A DNA stretch of 61,075 bases, taken from assembly GCA_964058845.1 (NCBI GenBank), contig CAXKVR010000365.1:1-61075 (forward strand), read 5' to 3'. The stretch comes from Carex sylvatica (Eukaryota > Streptophyta > Magnoliopsida > Poales > Cyperaceae). Below the pieces are notes generated by a model, which did not search any database, was not told where the DNA came from, and saw only the letters and a list, made by a program, of their open reading frames with translations. Each line of letters opens with the position of its first letter. Positions within the stretch are counted from its first letter, which is position 1. A program made the position numbers and the translations under genes. Positions 1 to 15,000 of this stretch are shown here, piece after piece.

Positions 1-48
1 TGTTTTGGGTGTGGGTGTGGTGTGTGTGTGGGGGGGGGGGGGGGGGGG
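1..48. repeat. Simple repeat: GT-rich run followed by poly-G tract in a TRA1 intron
   Basis: A TG-rich stretch is followed by an 18-base G run directly beside the donor site of the last visible TRA1 exon. A second homopolymer (C run near 1630-1655) lies in the intron between exons 24 and 25. Both are prone to sequencing-length error. Confidence 0.9.
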
Positions 49-56
49 TAGCAAAC

Positions 57-3000
57 CCTTATAAGGAAGGTGATTATCATCTCCTCCATGGCAGCATTAG
101 GTTTATACTCCTCGTCAGGTTGACCAGCTGACCCACCTGGCGTTTCTACATTAGGTATTGAAGGTCCACCTGGTGACATCACACCAAATGCCTGTAATCC
201 AGGCTCCATCTTCACTCTCTTGCTAAGATCCTCGCCAAACCCCTGCATGGTGTCTCCTACCATACGTCTCTGCTCCAGACCCACTCCCAAAAGATTAGGA
301 TTATTAGCATTGGGGTTGGGGTTGCCCATTGGGTCCACCATCATTGGAGCAGCTTGGATCCCACCTGGACCACCTTCAGACTCATGCACCACCCGCATCT
401 CGTTCTGCCTCTGCCTCTCCCATGCAACCACCAGACCTACGAGTTGTCAACCAATCAGTTGATTAGTTCAGTAAAATTATATCAGCACCATATTGCTAAA
501 TTTTGGTAACATTTGACACAGTAAAACAATCTAGCAAAGCATATTACACCATCATTTCTCATGTTGATTGTCGTGCATGAATTATGCTATCCTTGGTTTC
601 AAAGAATTGTTTTCAAGTGTCAATCTCCTATTGTATTATGGGATTTTGTTCAAGGTCTGCCTAGTAAATAGATCTTTAGAACAGAACTGTTCGAAAATCT
701 GTTGTGCTTCAGGCTTGCAAAGAGTTAACCAAAATAATTTGGAAATTCATATGACAGAAAGGTTGAATATGTTGTGCTTAATTAACAACAGCATTGTTAC
801 ACAGAACAACTTGTGCAATCTGATTTCAGAAAGGAAATAGCTTTTTGAAAGTTCAGATGACAGTAAGTTGAATATGTTTTGGCTTAATTAAAAATAGCAT
901 TGTTATACAGAATTTCTGCAATCTGAATTCAGAAAGGAAATAAAAAACATTAAAGAAAAATAGACTCCACTTAACCAACTTACCAGCAAGCTCGATTGCC
1001 AGGCGGCGGTTCTCTGGGGTAGTGTTGTAGGGAAGTCCCAATCTGCTGAGCGAGTTGACCATCTGGGGTACAAACTGGGCACGGCAACTGTAGAAAAGAT
1101 CCGAATGGCGCACAATCAATTGGAAGATGTGGATCATATTCGGAATTGAGTGCCCTTCCTCTACCAGGATTTTCTTCGTGTACCGGATCCAGATGGGCAC
1201 ACGTGTGTCCCCAGGAGGAAGTCTCCTGGGAAGAGCTGGCATTAGTATGTCCAGTGCTTGTGTCCAGTGCTTGTTTAACTAACATCCTATTTTCTGGCTG
1301 GCATGTTCTCAGCAATGCAATGAAAACCTGCATGTATATATGAAAACGCATTAAATTAGGAAATACACTATTGTGATATAGAAACACATATTTATCGCAC
1401 CATGAAATTTACCCATGAAATTCACCAAATCATTTTGAAAATTATCTTAGTACAAAGGTGTAAACTGTGAACAACTATAGCACTGCAGGCTGCAGTCATA
1501 TTTTAAAATATACTTGAACTACAAGTAGAAATCCTGTGTTGGCCAATGCTGATGACAAAGGCATCCCTTGAAGTATAATTTATATCTCACCAACACTACA
1601 TTCTCCTAGGCTGCAATTCACAAAGTACACCCCCCCCCCCCCCCCCCCCCCCCCCTCCATCCCAAAAGACCAGAAGTAAGAAAAAAAACAAAACAAAACA
1701 AAACAAAACAATGTAGACTGGGAAGACCTGAAGGATGATCTTCTCAGGTGCCTGATAGGCGTCAAGAAAGTGGCAGACATTGACAAAGGCCCATTGCTTG
1801 CTTGAGTTGTCTTCACGCTTCAAATGGTTCCATCCAAACTTTATCAGCTCTTTCCTATGATGGACCAGGTCAGACTGCAAATATTTCAAAAGTAGTGTTG
1901 CCAACTGAAGCAGCTCTATCCTCAGTGGTTCATCATACTCTAGAGTAATCTGAAGAAAAGAACAAGGAACAAAACCCATTATTTTTGTTAGTACAATAAG
2001 ACGACTGCATCACTATACCATATTGCAATAATTTAATTTACCTCCTCAGGAGGGTCAAGAAGCTTGTCAACAATGGTCTTGACAATGGGGGCATCCACCA
2101 CTTCCCAACTTTGTCCATTTTGGAAAGCATGTGCAAGCATAGGGAGGATTAGTATCTGCATCGCAACAACCAGATGGTCCTGGCCATACTGCTTTGTCTG
2201 GAATATGTTCAGAAAGTGTACCAGGATTGTCTTCTTCAGATTTGGAGCATACCCTTCAGCAACCTAAGGAGACGAGTGAATTTATACTCAAAACCAAAAT
2301 CTCTGAAATAGGAAAAAGCATGGGTGGTTGCAAAAAAGAAATCTTTGATGCATAGAAAAAGAAACAAACCTCAATTACATAGAACTCCCGAAGGAAGCTA
2401 TAGTCCACACGGCTGTGAAATAAGAAAATAGATAGCATATCGAAGAGTGCTCCAACCTCAGTGGGCTCATGCCTCAGGTAATTTAAGAAGCATTTTATGA
2501 GCCACTTGCTTTCTTTCACCTACATAATAAACATCAAATCAAAATAATTTATCCAATCCACAACTCAAGAAACAAAAGCTGTGAGTCAAGCCTATGACAC
2601 AGATCAACAAAATTGTTCAGTTGGAAATAAATTGGAAAAGAACCAACCACTTAGTTAATAATATGTGAGTTGGTTCATTTATAATGACCTAATTCTGACC
2701 AATAGATGGTTTCAAGCGCGGCAACCTAACTAGATAATTAAACCCAAAGTTCTTGCAGCATAAGGTGATGCATAGTAGATTCACACCTGAAGCAAGCTCA
2801 GCTCTTGTTCATTCTGGAGGCGTGCAATCCTAGCAGGTGAGTTCCAGGCCAAGAGAAGGGTATCAAAAACCAAGCGATTATTATGTAGCCAGTCTGGCAT
2901 CAGCTTCACCATGGTTGAGATAAGCTCCAGTCCATGAAAATATGCATCAGAAGCTGCAGGGCTCGCCATAGCACTCGATGAGGAAGAGATGGGAACCATA

Positions 3001-6000
3001 TTATCAGAAGCTGGAATCATAGGAGTGTCTTCATTCATGGATGAGGAGGAAGAGGGGATTTGTGATATGAGAGGGCTGGAACCTTGTCCTTGTGTGAAGA
3101 ATTGTGGGAGAGCACTGGAAAGTATTTTCTGGGGAGATTTAGCAAGCTCCTCCCGGAGAGGTTGTCCCGCATCTGAACAGATTATGTACATAAACCTGAA
3201 AAAAATATTAAACCAGATTTATTAGCCTTTCAATCCATATATTACCTAGAGAGTATGAGAGAAACTAGAGCTAATATCAGTTACATATTATGGCATTTAT
3301 GGTCTATGATCCCAAGGGTTCATGTTTTAACATTCACTGTTGAGGTCTGGCACAATCAAAATAAGCTTTCATTCGGCTTTAACCTTCCGCAGTTTTAACT
3401 TCACAAAAATTACGAGCCACAATTCCGCAAATTCTTCATTGCTGAATAGATTGTTGATCCACTAAAAACCTAAGATAAGTCTCAGTACAACTTCAGTCCC
3501 CCAAAGTCACTCCCAGTTGTATTGCAATAAAATGACACAGTAAACCTTGCTGATACCATCTTCAGACAAAATGTAAGTACCTCCGGAAGTACTTGGGCTG
3601 GTTAAGTCTGGCGAGGAAATAATCAACGGCTTCGGTACAGTAACGATTTAGAAACTTGGTTAGCGGTAGTCGGTACGGGCTATTGATCTCGCTATAGAAC
3701 TGGCCTGGGGGAAGTGCTGCCTCCAGGTCTATCACCAAGCTCACCAGCTCATCCAAAAACTTGCTGGCTGCTTGAGGAAGCAGATGGAACAACTCTATCA
3801 TGGCTGTTAAATTTAAAAACAAAACAAAACAACACGGTATTAGCATTATGCGTTATCCAAGTCACCTAACTACAGGACTGACAATAATACAAACAATTTT
3901 GCACGATATTTCCAGGAACAGAATTCCAACATGATGCTGTGAAATTAATTACTTCATTTGGTTTACATACCGGCGGCAACTTTGGGCTCCTCTCCGGGCT
4001 TCCAAGCCTTTTGGGCAGCGGCAAGCTTATCAAGGTCTAACCATTTCTTCAGATGGTCCAGTAACTTAACACCAAGTGTGACATTGAACCAGTTGGATAG
4101 AAGTTCAAGCAAACGGGCCAACCCTTGAAGCAAAGGCATTGTCAGGCTCTTTGTGTGGGCCAAGTTGACCAAAATTGGCCGTAGGCTGCTTTGTAGGAGT
4201 TCCTTGGGCATTCTTTGCTGCTGAATTACCTAATGTCAAGTCAGATTATATCGAAGTTAAAATTATTGCCAATCATTCTATTACAACCTGCATCAAAAGA
4301 ACTTATAAATACTGACAACAGCATTAAAATACTGCAGAAATATCATGTACAAAAACCACAAACCATATTCCAGAATTAATCAACAAAAATGCAGAAATAT
4401 AACCTGGCGTAAGCCTTCCTTAGCTACAGCCACTATTTCAGGTGTCCGACACGTCAGAGATTTGAAGAACATAGCTATGATCTTAGCCCTCAGCTCATTA
4501 TAGGTGGGAGCACGCAGGTCGTTCCAGGCCATGGCTGTGCAGAGCAGCTCGATGCATGCAGTACGGAGCCGGTTGAGCGTCGCAACAACTTTTGGGCTCA
4601 TGAGCTTTGTCACCCACACTGTCTCATCTGCCTCTGCTATTTGTAGTGCGTCTTGTAAGAAGTTCACAAGCTCTGGGGTCATTTTCAGCAATGGAGGTCT
4701 CAGCGCTAGACAGAAGTTCAGGGCAGTAACTGTCCCCACCTGCAAAAGGAAGTTAAGAAACATTAGACATTTCATAACCAAGTTATCATAGAATGTTTAT
4801 ATTCACCTCCTGTCCAATGGAGCAAGCCAGGCTACCCTTACCAGAACCCTAGTCCACCAGCAGTAAGCACATTGTAAACCATGTGTTATCTTATGGGCAC
4901 TAAAAGAAAAGAGTATTGGCTCAAGTTAGTTTAAGATCTTCAAATTTCAATCAAGCTCTAAAACTTTGTAAAAAACCTCAAATTTAGATAATATATAACA
5001 AATTATAGTTTCCAAATCTGCCAGCAACATAAATATCATACTATGACATAAGTCTTCAAAACTCTTTGGGTACCTGTTGATCTACATTCTTGGAACGAAG
5101 AGGCCGAGACACGAGTGGTTGCAGCAGGGGAAGGTACAGCGGCTCTAAAAGCTCAGAAATTTCGCTACCTGTTCGGCTGGCAAGCAACGACAGGCACGAC
5201 TGCACATTCCTGCGCACAACCACCGAGGCATTAGGGTTGAACAGCTCCAGCGCCAGGAACTCAACCACCCCATGGAAGCTCTTCCGCCTTGCCTCATTGT
5301 TTGCCGACTCATCCACATTGTTCACCACCCGTAGGATCTGAGTCAGAACCTGGCTTGTCTCCTCTTGCTCCTTGTTCGCATGTATTGGGAGCCTCTTTAG
5401 CACGTAGATCAGACCCCTCACAATCATGACCTGAAATATTACAATGGTGTCAACGAGTATAATGTATACAAAGTAATACGACAAGATTGTCCACACTATT
5501 GCAAGGAATTTTGATTTGCGAAAAGAATTTACACTTGGTTACTTAACATGCTGATGTGCAGTTAAGCAGCCAACCACTCATCTATACCTAATTCAAACAA
5601 AAGATGCCTATGCAATAGAAAATAACAATGGAAAGGAATTGCAAAGCCAAATTTGGTAAGTTCATGTCAAGTTTATTAACATTAGATACAGGCCAAAAGG
5701 GTCGTGGTGCAAATCTGAGCATTACTTTCAGCCATATTTTTTTTCCATTCAACATCACCTAGTTGAACAAGATAAGGACCTTACCTGGAAAGCACAGAGG
5801 GTCTCAACTGAGACCTTCCCAACCAGTGCACCCAGACCTGTTACTCCTCCAATTTGGGCTTGCCATGTTGCCCCATAACAACAATGAAGCAATCTCGGCA
5901 GTAGCTGCTCAAAAACAGGAACACGCACACTTGGGGGAGGGGAGTAGACCGGGTTAATTGAAGGACTAGAGACAAGCATAGGAGTGCTGGGTCCTGCACC

Positions 6001-9000
6001 TCCTCGAACAAGACCAGAATGCTTCACGCGTGCTAGAAAGAGTAGAGTCTCTGCAAGGGTGTTCAGCGCATTTAATGCAGCCTTAGCATGGGCCCTGTTT
6101 TCACTGGAGAGAACTTCAACTATCGCATCCAAGAAGATCGTCGGGTCCAGTTCTTTCAAATTGGTAACAGTACTGCTTCTCTGTCTAGAGTGTGAGACCA
6201 GTTGCTGACCAATGATGGATGAGGATGAGGATGAGGCAGGGGTGGAAGAGGAGTCACTATGAAATAGCATTGCAAAGTGACGACAGACATCAGAGGTAAA
6301 TTCATCATTTGGGTCATGAAGTGTGGGATCCGCAGTGGCTGCAATGGCAGCGACAAGTAGTGTTTTGAAGACTGATTTCTCGGCCATCAACTGGGTCTTT
6401 GTCTTCACACCCAAATCAACCTGTGTAAACAAGTAATATAGCAAATGGACTTGTTAAATAAAACTCTAACTGAAAAGAATAATATAGAACATCAAGTTCT
6501 TCCATAAACCACACTCAACCTACTGGTATAAATATGCCTAAAAGTCAAGTGGTCAAAAGCATTTGAATAGACAGAGGAATACACAGACTTCAAGCCCAAG
6601 TTAAAAGTTTACTTCATGGGTACTTGTGTAGTGACAAAAGGGATAGAACAAGAAATATAAGAGATCTCAGACACAGTTCGTCCATGAAGGGTAAGTAACA
6701 ACAACAATTAAGTAAAAAAGAACAAGATCAAAAAATACCTTCACATCTGTAGCGTCAATCCTACGCCTTGAGGGGTCCACAGCAGACATCAAAAGTGTTC
6801 CCAAAACACCAGGACTCACTCCATCTGTTATGTTCCCACTTAAATTAAGGGAAGATGCAAGACAAACCCTAATGAATTTCAATGCTTGCCTCCGGTAGAA
6901 GATATCCATTCCACCAGCAGCACCTCCACCCATCACTGCTGCTATGGCAAAGTAAACGAACCGATCCAACGGCACCAAAAAAGGTGTCGATGGCTCAAAG
7001 GTCAGGATAAGCCGGAGCCCGTGCTCTGGATTATCTTTGTAGTCTAATGCTAGCGGCTCTTTTAAGAATCTTCTGTTTCTACCCCCTAATTTCCCCAATA
7101 AATGCAACGCCTTCGTTCCCCAAGGATAGGGAGGGGGCCTCAGGTGGGCCCACAGTGAAAGTATGACATCTGACATTGCACCAGCCATGCTTGGTTCGAG
7201 AAAATCTGGGTTAAGGCTATCAATCCAAAAATCTAGCGTCCTAAGAGCCAAAGAAACAAGATCATCATTCCCGTTCAAGGCCAAAACAAGAGGCTTCATT
7301 AACCTTGGAATATGTGGAAGGAGAGAACTGAGTCGAGCAGGCAAGGTCAAACAAAGATCAAGTATCAAATCCTTCATATCTTCCCCCATAGGCCCATCTA
7401 GCATTGCCAACAACATGGTCAGGCATGGCTGCAAAGTCGGTATAAGATCACGCATCAAGGTATCAAACTTTGCAGTATTCAGAGACCGAAACACGCTGCG
7501 CATCAAATGCATGTAACCCAAAGGCTTCTCCACCTCAGGTGCATTCTTCATGCAAATGTCCATGATGACGGGCACATGGGGTTGCAAGACCCGCTCACAC
7601 TCAGTTGGGGCCTTGGAGGCAGTGAGAAAAACAAACCGAAACAGCTGCAGCACAAGCTTGGCAGCAGGGGTGTCAGGCTGTTTTAGGGTCTCCATTTTGT
7701 TATTGACAAGGTAATTAATGAGCACGTCAGCAAAGGGGCGGATGACCTTGGAGACTTGCAACAGAGTAGAGAAGACATGTAGAAGTTGGGTGTTGGTGGC
7801 AATGAAGTCAAACAGCTCCGGAAGGCAGAGAGAGAAAACATCCATGAGATCACGGTGCTCCATGATGGCCAGGATCTGGGAGAAGTGGTTAAGTATCTCT
7901 CTCTCCTCTTCTTTCTCCTTATAGAGTGGGAAGCAGTGCGCTGCACTCTTCAACATCCCCGCAATCATCCGTACCTATGTTCAAGAAACAAAAAGAAATA
8001 TGCTAAACATGATTTACCATTAAAAATTGCACAGAGCAGAGTTTTTCCTACCACAATGTGATACAATCCTAATAAGCTCCAATTATGTTAAACAAACACA
8101 GAATCATCTGTTTGTTGGATTGCACGTTTCTTTTTAAGTTTGTTTTTGTTTAGGATACATTATGCGCCCTTTTGTGGGGCTACGGCTGTTTTGGTGCAAC
8201 AGACTCTGGTACATTAGCACAACTCGCAAAAGACAAGTAGGAATACAAAGCCTATCATGGAGTATGGTTGAGGCCTAAAGTTTTGGAGCCCTAAGTTGGT
8301 TGTTCCAACTTATGCCTGTCTAGCTATTCATGTTTGGTTAAGGTCTAAAGCCTAGTTAGGCCGGCCTAATTAATCCGCGTTTGATGGAACTGAGGCCTAA
8401 ACCCCTTATTCCATGGTTTAGGCCTCAACCAAACATCGCCTACAGGAAACCTGGCAGTTTTACAGGTTGGAACTTTCATACAGAATCAGAGTAGCTCTAA
8501 CAACATATGGGTCCCTTTAAATTTAAAAAACAACTTTTCTAATTCCAGTTTTCTGATTGAAAAAAAAAAACAATCTAAGAACTGGAGAATTGATTCCCAC
8601 CCACTCCATGTGCATCCTTTAAATTGAGATTAAAAAAGAAAGAAGTACCTCATCCTCCCGCAGCCCAACAAACATGTAAGGTTGCATCACAGTACAAGGA
8701 TGCGGAACCTGCACTTGCTGAAGTTGCGCATGGGATTGAGGTGGCGGCTGTATTAAGAAATACAGATTTATTTTAAGTTAAGAAATAACAAGAGTTATTG
8801 CAGATATATTAAGTATTGAACGATGGTTTTTAACATATAGAAGTAGGATGGCATTATGACCTTATCCCGTTTATTGTGGCAATGGCTGATGCTCCACACT
8901 ATAGTCTTCATTCCTGGAACACATATAACAATGTCAGAGAGTACATCCGATAAAAGAACGAAAATCTTCTGAAAGAATGTCAACATAAAGACTGACAAGT

Positions 9001-12000
9001 ACAAGAACATTACAAGATTCCCAACATTAACCTTAGCTAATACTAATATTCTTATTCATCCAATATCTAACTAAACATAAAACCAAGCACACAAAAAAAT
9101 AGATAAAAGAGGGAAAATTTGATATGGTATAATCTTTCTTAATACAATAACAAGAAACTTCACATTTTCAAGTGTTCTTTTTACTAGTGACTCTCTTGTT
9201 GGTTTCAAAAGTTTTCAGTGATTTGTTTTCTATTTAATTTCTCTTCAAGCATCCATGTAATTGTAATTCAAAATTATATAGACGCAGTACTACAAGCATA
9301 AACCAACTTGGCAAATTGTATAGTGTGTAGTTTCATTTATAAGCAGGAACTATAGAAAAAGACGTACCCATCACAAGAGTTTTTATCATCGATTTGTACT
9401 CGCCTACTTCCTTTGAGTACTCCACTGGCGTTTGCATGTTAAGTATTGACTGTATAAAAAAGAGTAAGACCAACTGATGTAGAACCAGCTTAATCCCCTC
9501 ATAACCTATTGTAAATATCTTTTAATTGTACTCTTTCTATCTAATTGGAGATCAAATATCAATTGAGGCCTAATTAGTCAAATGGAGACCTGTTACTTGT
9601 TACCAGAGTGATCTTGTTTTCACTGTTTGGTCCTGATGCTATGCCCTTAATATAGCATTACACCATTAACAATGAAAATAACACAAAAGCTCTTCATGTC
9701 TACATGTATAAAGAAGGCTTCTAATTTTAATTAAGCGTGTTTCAGAAAGAAAAGAAAAGGTTGTTTGGCTTAAAAGGTTGTTAAAAGGGAAAAAAAGGGG
9801 AGGAAATAGGTTAACAAAAGATAAAGAGAAGCAATTACCTGAATAGGAAGTTCAAGTTTCTGCCTCAGACTTGTCCGCTCCTTACCTTCCTCGCCTTCTT
9901 CCAGCAGCTGGAGAGAGAGAGAGATTAAGAAATGTGATGTCATGATATCATAATAAAAGAAAATGAATTTTTGTAACCAGATAATAGTGAAGCCAGTGCC
10001 AAGGTGACAAGTGCACAAAGAAAGGATATTATCAAAACAAAAAGTAAGTACCTGAGTTATAGCCCGTTTTACCGTCCTGAATTTTCGAACAAAGGCATCA
10101 AGAATTCGCCCCTGCAAGTCGACAACAGGGTTAAAATATGATGTCAGCATATATGAAATAAACAAACAGGAGTCGAATGAAAAATAGCAAAGTTAGGTCA
10201 CCAACCAACAAAACCCGAGCTTCATCCATGGTTCTTTCATCAACACCTTTGTCAAAAATAGGCTCCACCTGACACCAAAAATACAACAAATCATAATAAA
10301 AAAATATATAAAGCCAGACACTTACCAGGAAAAAATATCTACTATGTGCCTAGTAGATATCATAGCAGACTGGATCAGTAAATATAATAAAAAGGCTTTG
10401 TATAACAAACTAGTTCAACAATCTTTTTATGTCCGCTATATTTCAAAATAAAATTAAAGTTTAAGGCTCAATATGAAGACCCCAATTATTCAAATAAGCA
10501 CACCAAAAGTTTAGCCTAAATCAGTAAATAATTAGCAAGCAGAATCAGTTACAAGATATGATTAGTGCAACATCACTATAGATAATGAAAGAAAACAAAG
10601 AATACCAGATTCAGCATCAGGCGAGCACATGTTGTTTGAATGACAATGCTCAACGAAGAGTCATGCATGTTTCTGGAGAACAGGTAGATAATTCGAGACA
10701 ACTGCAAAATTAAATAAAATGAATAAATAAAATAGAGCATAACAAAAAGAACATCAAGTATGCTTATCATTAACATTAGCCAAACCTCACAATACATATG
10801 CATGTGTATCCATATGCATATGACCCAGGTGTGTTCATATGTGCGTGTATATGCACATTTTTTGTGCGCGTGTGAACACACACAGATGAAGACAGGTGAG
10901 GATACCTGAGAAAGGGAGAGAGAAAGGGCGACCTGAGGCATGGACATATCCATTCTAATGTGATGCACCATCTCAGCTAGGATACTGTAGGCCAGTGGTC
11001 TAAGTGTCTCTATGCAAACACGCCCGGTTCCAATCAGTATCCTAAAGGAAAAGAGTGTAACAAAAAATAGAATAAGCTTCCATCAAAATAAAGATACAAC
11101 ACATGTATAGAGACAATCCATTTCAGCCAGTAGATACCACTATAACCTGGACAGGTCTGTCAAAATAAACCCACAACTCAAATAAGGCCTCGACCGTGAA
11201 ACTAGGACTTAAATAGGATTCACTTTTCTTAAATTATCCAAATTAACATCAATCTCCCATCAATTGTGCAATTAAACACCCAAAAAGACAAAATGAGATA
11301 GTACATACCAAAAAGATAATCACAATAACAACTGTGAAATAGCTAAATCACAGTACCTCTCATCTAGAAGAGTGTCTATCAAAGGAAATAAGCCTCTTCT
11401 GAAGTCAGAGCTGTTCACATGCTTTAAGGCTATCAGAAGCTCCTAAGAAATATAACATGAAAACAGGAAGCAGTACCTTCAGCAAAATAACAAAAAGTTG
11501 CATACGGTTCACATTTCAGGGTACACCTATGCTTGTTAGTAGAGGAGTAACAGTCATACTGGATGGTCTGCACTACACTGTTACTTTCACCAGTACAGGA
11601 AAGTAGCAGCCTCACTCAATTTCCTTACACCCTATTTGGTTCGCATGAGGTGAAGGATGAAGGTGAAGACTAGGAAGGGAGGGATGGAATGGATTGGGAG
11701 GTTAACATATTTTCCACTCTCTTGTCGGTTGGTCTTGTTTCCCTCCATTACACTCCAATTTTGGGAGTAATGAAATGTATGCTTTGGAAGGTTAAATTAG
11801 TAACCTCCATTAACCTTATCCTCCTATTAAATATCCATCCAAACAAGGATTAATTAAGAAATTTATTCCCCTCAACTCCCCTCCCTTCCTCATACTCTCC
11901 ATCCAGACAAGGTGTTAAGCTTGTGTCTCTTGTTTGCTTTTTCCTACTCATAAGGTACAAAAACATAAACTCGTCCAAAACATTCAACACAGCACCAAAG

Positions 12001-15000
12001 ACAAAAACAATACTGAAATATTTTCCAAATGAAAAGGGTAAAGTGGTAGGCCCCAACCTTCCTGATAGTAACAGAGTCAGGGCAAGTAACAAGCAAGCTA
12101 ACGATGCTCTTGCAAATGCTCTCCTCATGAGGCCTTATGCAATCCGCATAACTCTTCAGTAGATATGTCAGAAATGATAGAGTCTGCAAAAAGTAAGAAG
12201 TTAAAATAATATTTTTGAAGTCAGTGTCACAGAAATTGGAATTCGAAGCACTACTATGACTTAAGGTTTCGCTTGAAGTAGGACAAGTAGGGTAACAACT
12301 AAATGGTATTAGGATAACTCCAAAGAACTGGCATTACCAAATCAAACCAGTGATACTCAAATGAAAAAGAATATTCAAATGTGCCCCAATAACCCAGACA
12401 TTTATGTAAACCCCAAATAAAATAAGAAATATCAGCACGCAACACCTAGCCCCTCTTATTTTAAAAATAATAATAATAATGCAGAATGGCATTGCTCTTT
12501 CCCTCGATTGCTATGGTTATCTTTTGAAAAGCAAAAGAATATAATGTGATTTCCAAAAAAATCTTCTCACTAATATAGTGCACATGGTATTTCTGTGTTA
12601 TCGCACAAGGCATAACATTTCTATTTTGCAGCGTGTATGTGACATGTTCTTGACCTCTTTAATCCATTCACCTATGCAGTCACATTGGTAAAGAGAACTG
12701 CACAGAGCAGAACTGTACATAAAGGATTATGCAGGGAAAAACTAATGACAACCAAAATGAAGACATATTTTACCTTGACTTGAGCTCCTTTCAGCTCCAA
12801 AAAGTGCTGCTTCAGATAAGGCGGCAACTTCTCCTTGTCTGGTCCCGGTAGAGATATTGCAGTGACCATGAGTGGGAGTAGAGATGGTATATTTGTCTGT
12901 ACAAGCTTTGTGTAGAGTTGGAAAAGAAACATGACCACCAGAGGTATTTCTGTCACAATTTTAAATGATCTTGTGCTAGGATTCAGCTGACCAGGCGGCC
13001 CGGCAACCATACCCACTCCATCCTCTTCTAAAGAAACAAAAATGAAATAACACCACAGTTAGTGCATATCACAGATTCACTAGAAGGAAATTTAGAATCT
13101 TTAAAGAACATTGAACACAATTAAGCAACCAAGCTAAAAGAGAGCAAAAAGAACAATAAACAAACTATGTTTTATTATAGGACATTATCTGACCATCATC
13201 ATTCTTTAAAGGACATTGAACACAATTAAGCAACCAAGCTAAAAGAGAGCAAAAAGAACAATAAACAAACTATGTTTGAGTTGACATTGTGAGAGGAAAA
13301 AAAAAAAAATTCCGCCAGAATATAGAATACCAGACTACACCAAAATAGCCTTCAAACACAAAATTGCAATACACACAAATCTGCTCAACAGCCCAGACAA
13401 AACTTGCACCAAAACATGTACGCAAGTATAAAGTTATACCCACAGACTAACATGGACACCCAACGAAAGAAAAGAAGTTTGAAGAAGTACCAGGTGGCAC
13501 AGGGGCTGGCGGACCCAAGGCAGCAGACTGAGAGAAAAAGTGCACAACAGTAGCTGGAAAGTTGCGGTAGATAGTGACCACAAAGTCGAGGAAAGGCTGT
13601 ACCTCAGACTCCACAGTGGGGCGAAAGTTGCGCAGGAGATCAAACACAATCCGCACTGACACTAGTGCATTTTCCTCATTGTCCCTAGTGAGCACTGATA
13701 GCGATAGCTTCAGCAGATCCTACAAAAAAGAAAATGTTTTAATAATGAAAGTTGTAACTTGTAACAGATACTTCCTTTGACATACTAAAAATTACAATAA
13801 AAAGAAAAGAAAAAAGATGAAGCATACGCAACTGTCTGGGTACTCACACGACTCACAATATTGTTTTAAGGTGAAAAGATTTCTACAAAAGTAACAAAAC
13901 CATGCAAACATCCATTTAGAACTTGCACCCTGACTGGAAACAGTGTACCCTCTACCCTACAAAACATACAGAATGTCTCCCATATAATACTCTAGTGACT
14001 ACTTACCAACAAATTATCCAAAATTACCGTTCTTTCTCACTAATTAATAGAGAAAGAGAAAACGAAGAGAGTCAACAAGTTTTTTAATTTTAAATAATGG
14101 CCAGGACTAGCAAATGAAAAGGAAATGAAGATAAAGTTTTATAAGTATACTTATCTTGCCTGTACATTACACAGAATACAAATTAAAGTTCCCCTTATTT
14201 TAAGCATTTGAGCAAATGCACCCAAGAGATTGAAATAGGTAGTTGGAGAGGCTAATCTTATTACCAGCACAAAGGGACGGAGAACCTCAGAATGAGGGAG
14301 TCTATTGAGAATTTCAACGACAATATTGCGCAGCTTATGCTCGGGGGTTTCAACGAATTGCGGAGTAGTGAGCTGGTTCAGGATTACTGAGAAGGCACGG
14401 AAATAGCACTTGAGGAAGTTGAGGTACTCGGAGGTGTGTGCAATCTCCAGGCTGTCCCGCACCTCTGCCGCCATTTGCAGCCTCATCGATATCGCTGTCC
14501 AACAAACAACAAAGAACCATCAGAACCAAGAAAAAAAATACAGAAAAAAAAATTGCCCTTTCAGCACAGATTATGATGTTCATGCTTAAATTATGTTAAA
14601 TGAATGAACTTGCATCTTGCAGGGAGATCATGCAGGTTCTTAATTGCATAACTGACAGCATGAATGTCAATACAGGAACAAATCCCGTGTTGCATGGATA
14701 TATACAAAAGATAATATACACAAGTGTTTTAAATCCATGAAGAATATATCTACGTTTCTCAATTTAAGGTCGAATGTTAAAAAACTAAAACTTGCTGACA
14801 AATTTATAATTTCTTATATTCACTGTTCAACATCAACAAAATTTAACATCCTAAAAAGGAATTTGGTAGACAGGTATCAGAAAATTCAGGTAACTGTTAC
14901 TCGAAATGGCCATAAATTTGGGGAGTGAAGTATCAAGGCTTCCACTTCAAGATGAAATAAATCTAAATAATACTGTAAATCTAAATAATACTGTCGTGCC

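Noticed and set aside
853..1242. Separate open frame MPALPRRLPPG.. considered as an independent gene
   Set aside because: It is the original-frame continuation of TRA1 exon 25 after the 13-bp duplication.
4801..4880. GC-richer stretch in a TRA1 intron, considered as an extra exon
   Set aside because: Exons 17 and 18 join directly in the family (VDQQ then VGTVTALN), leaving no room for another exon.
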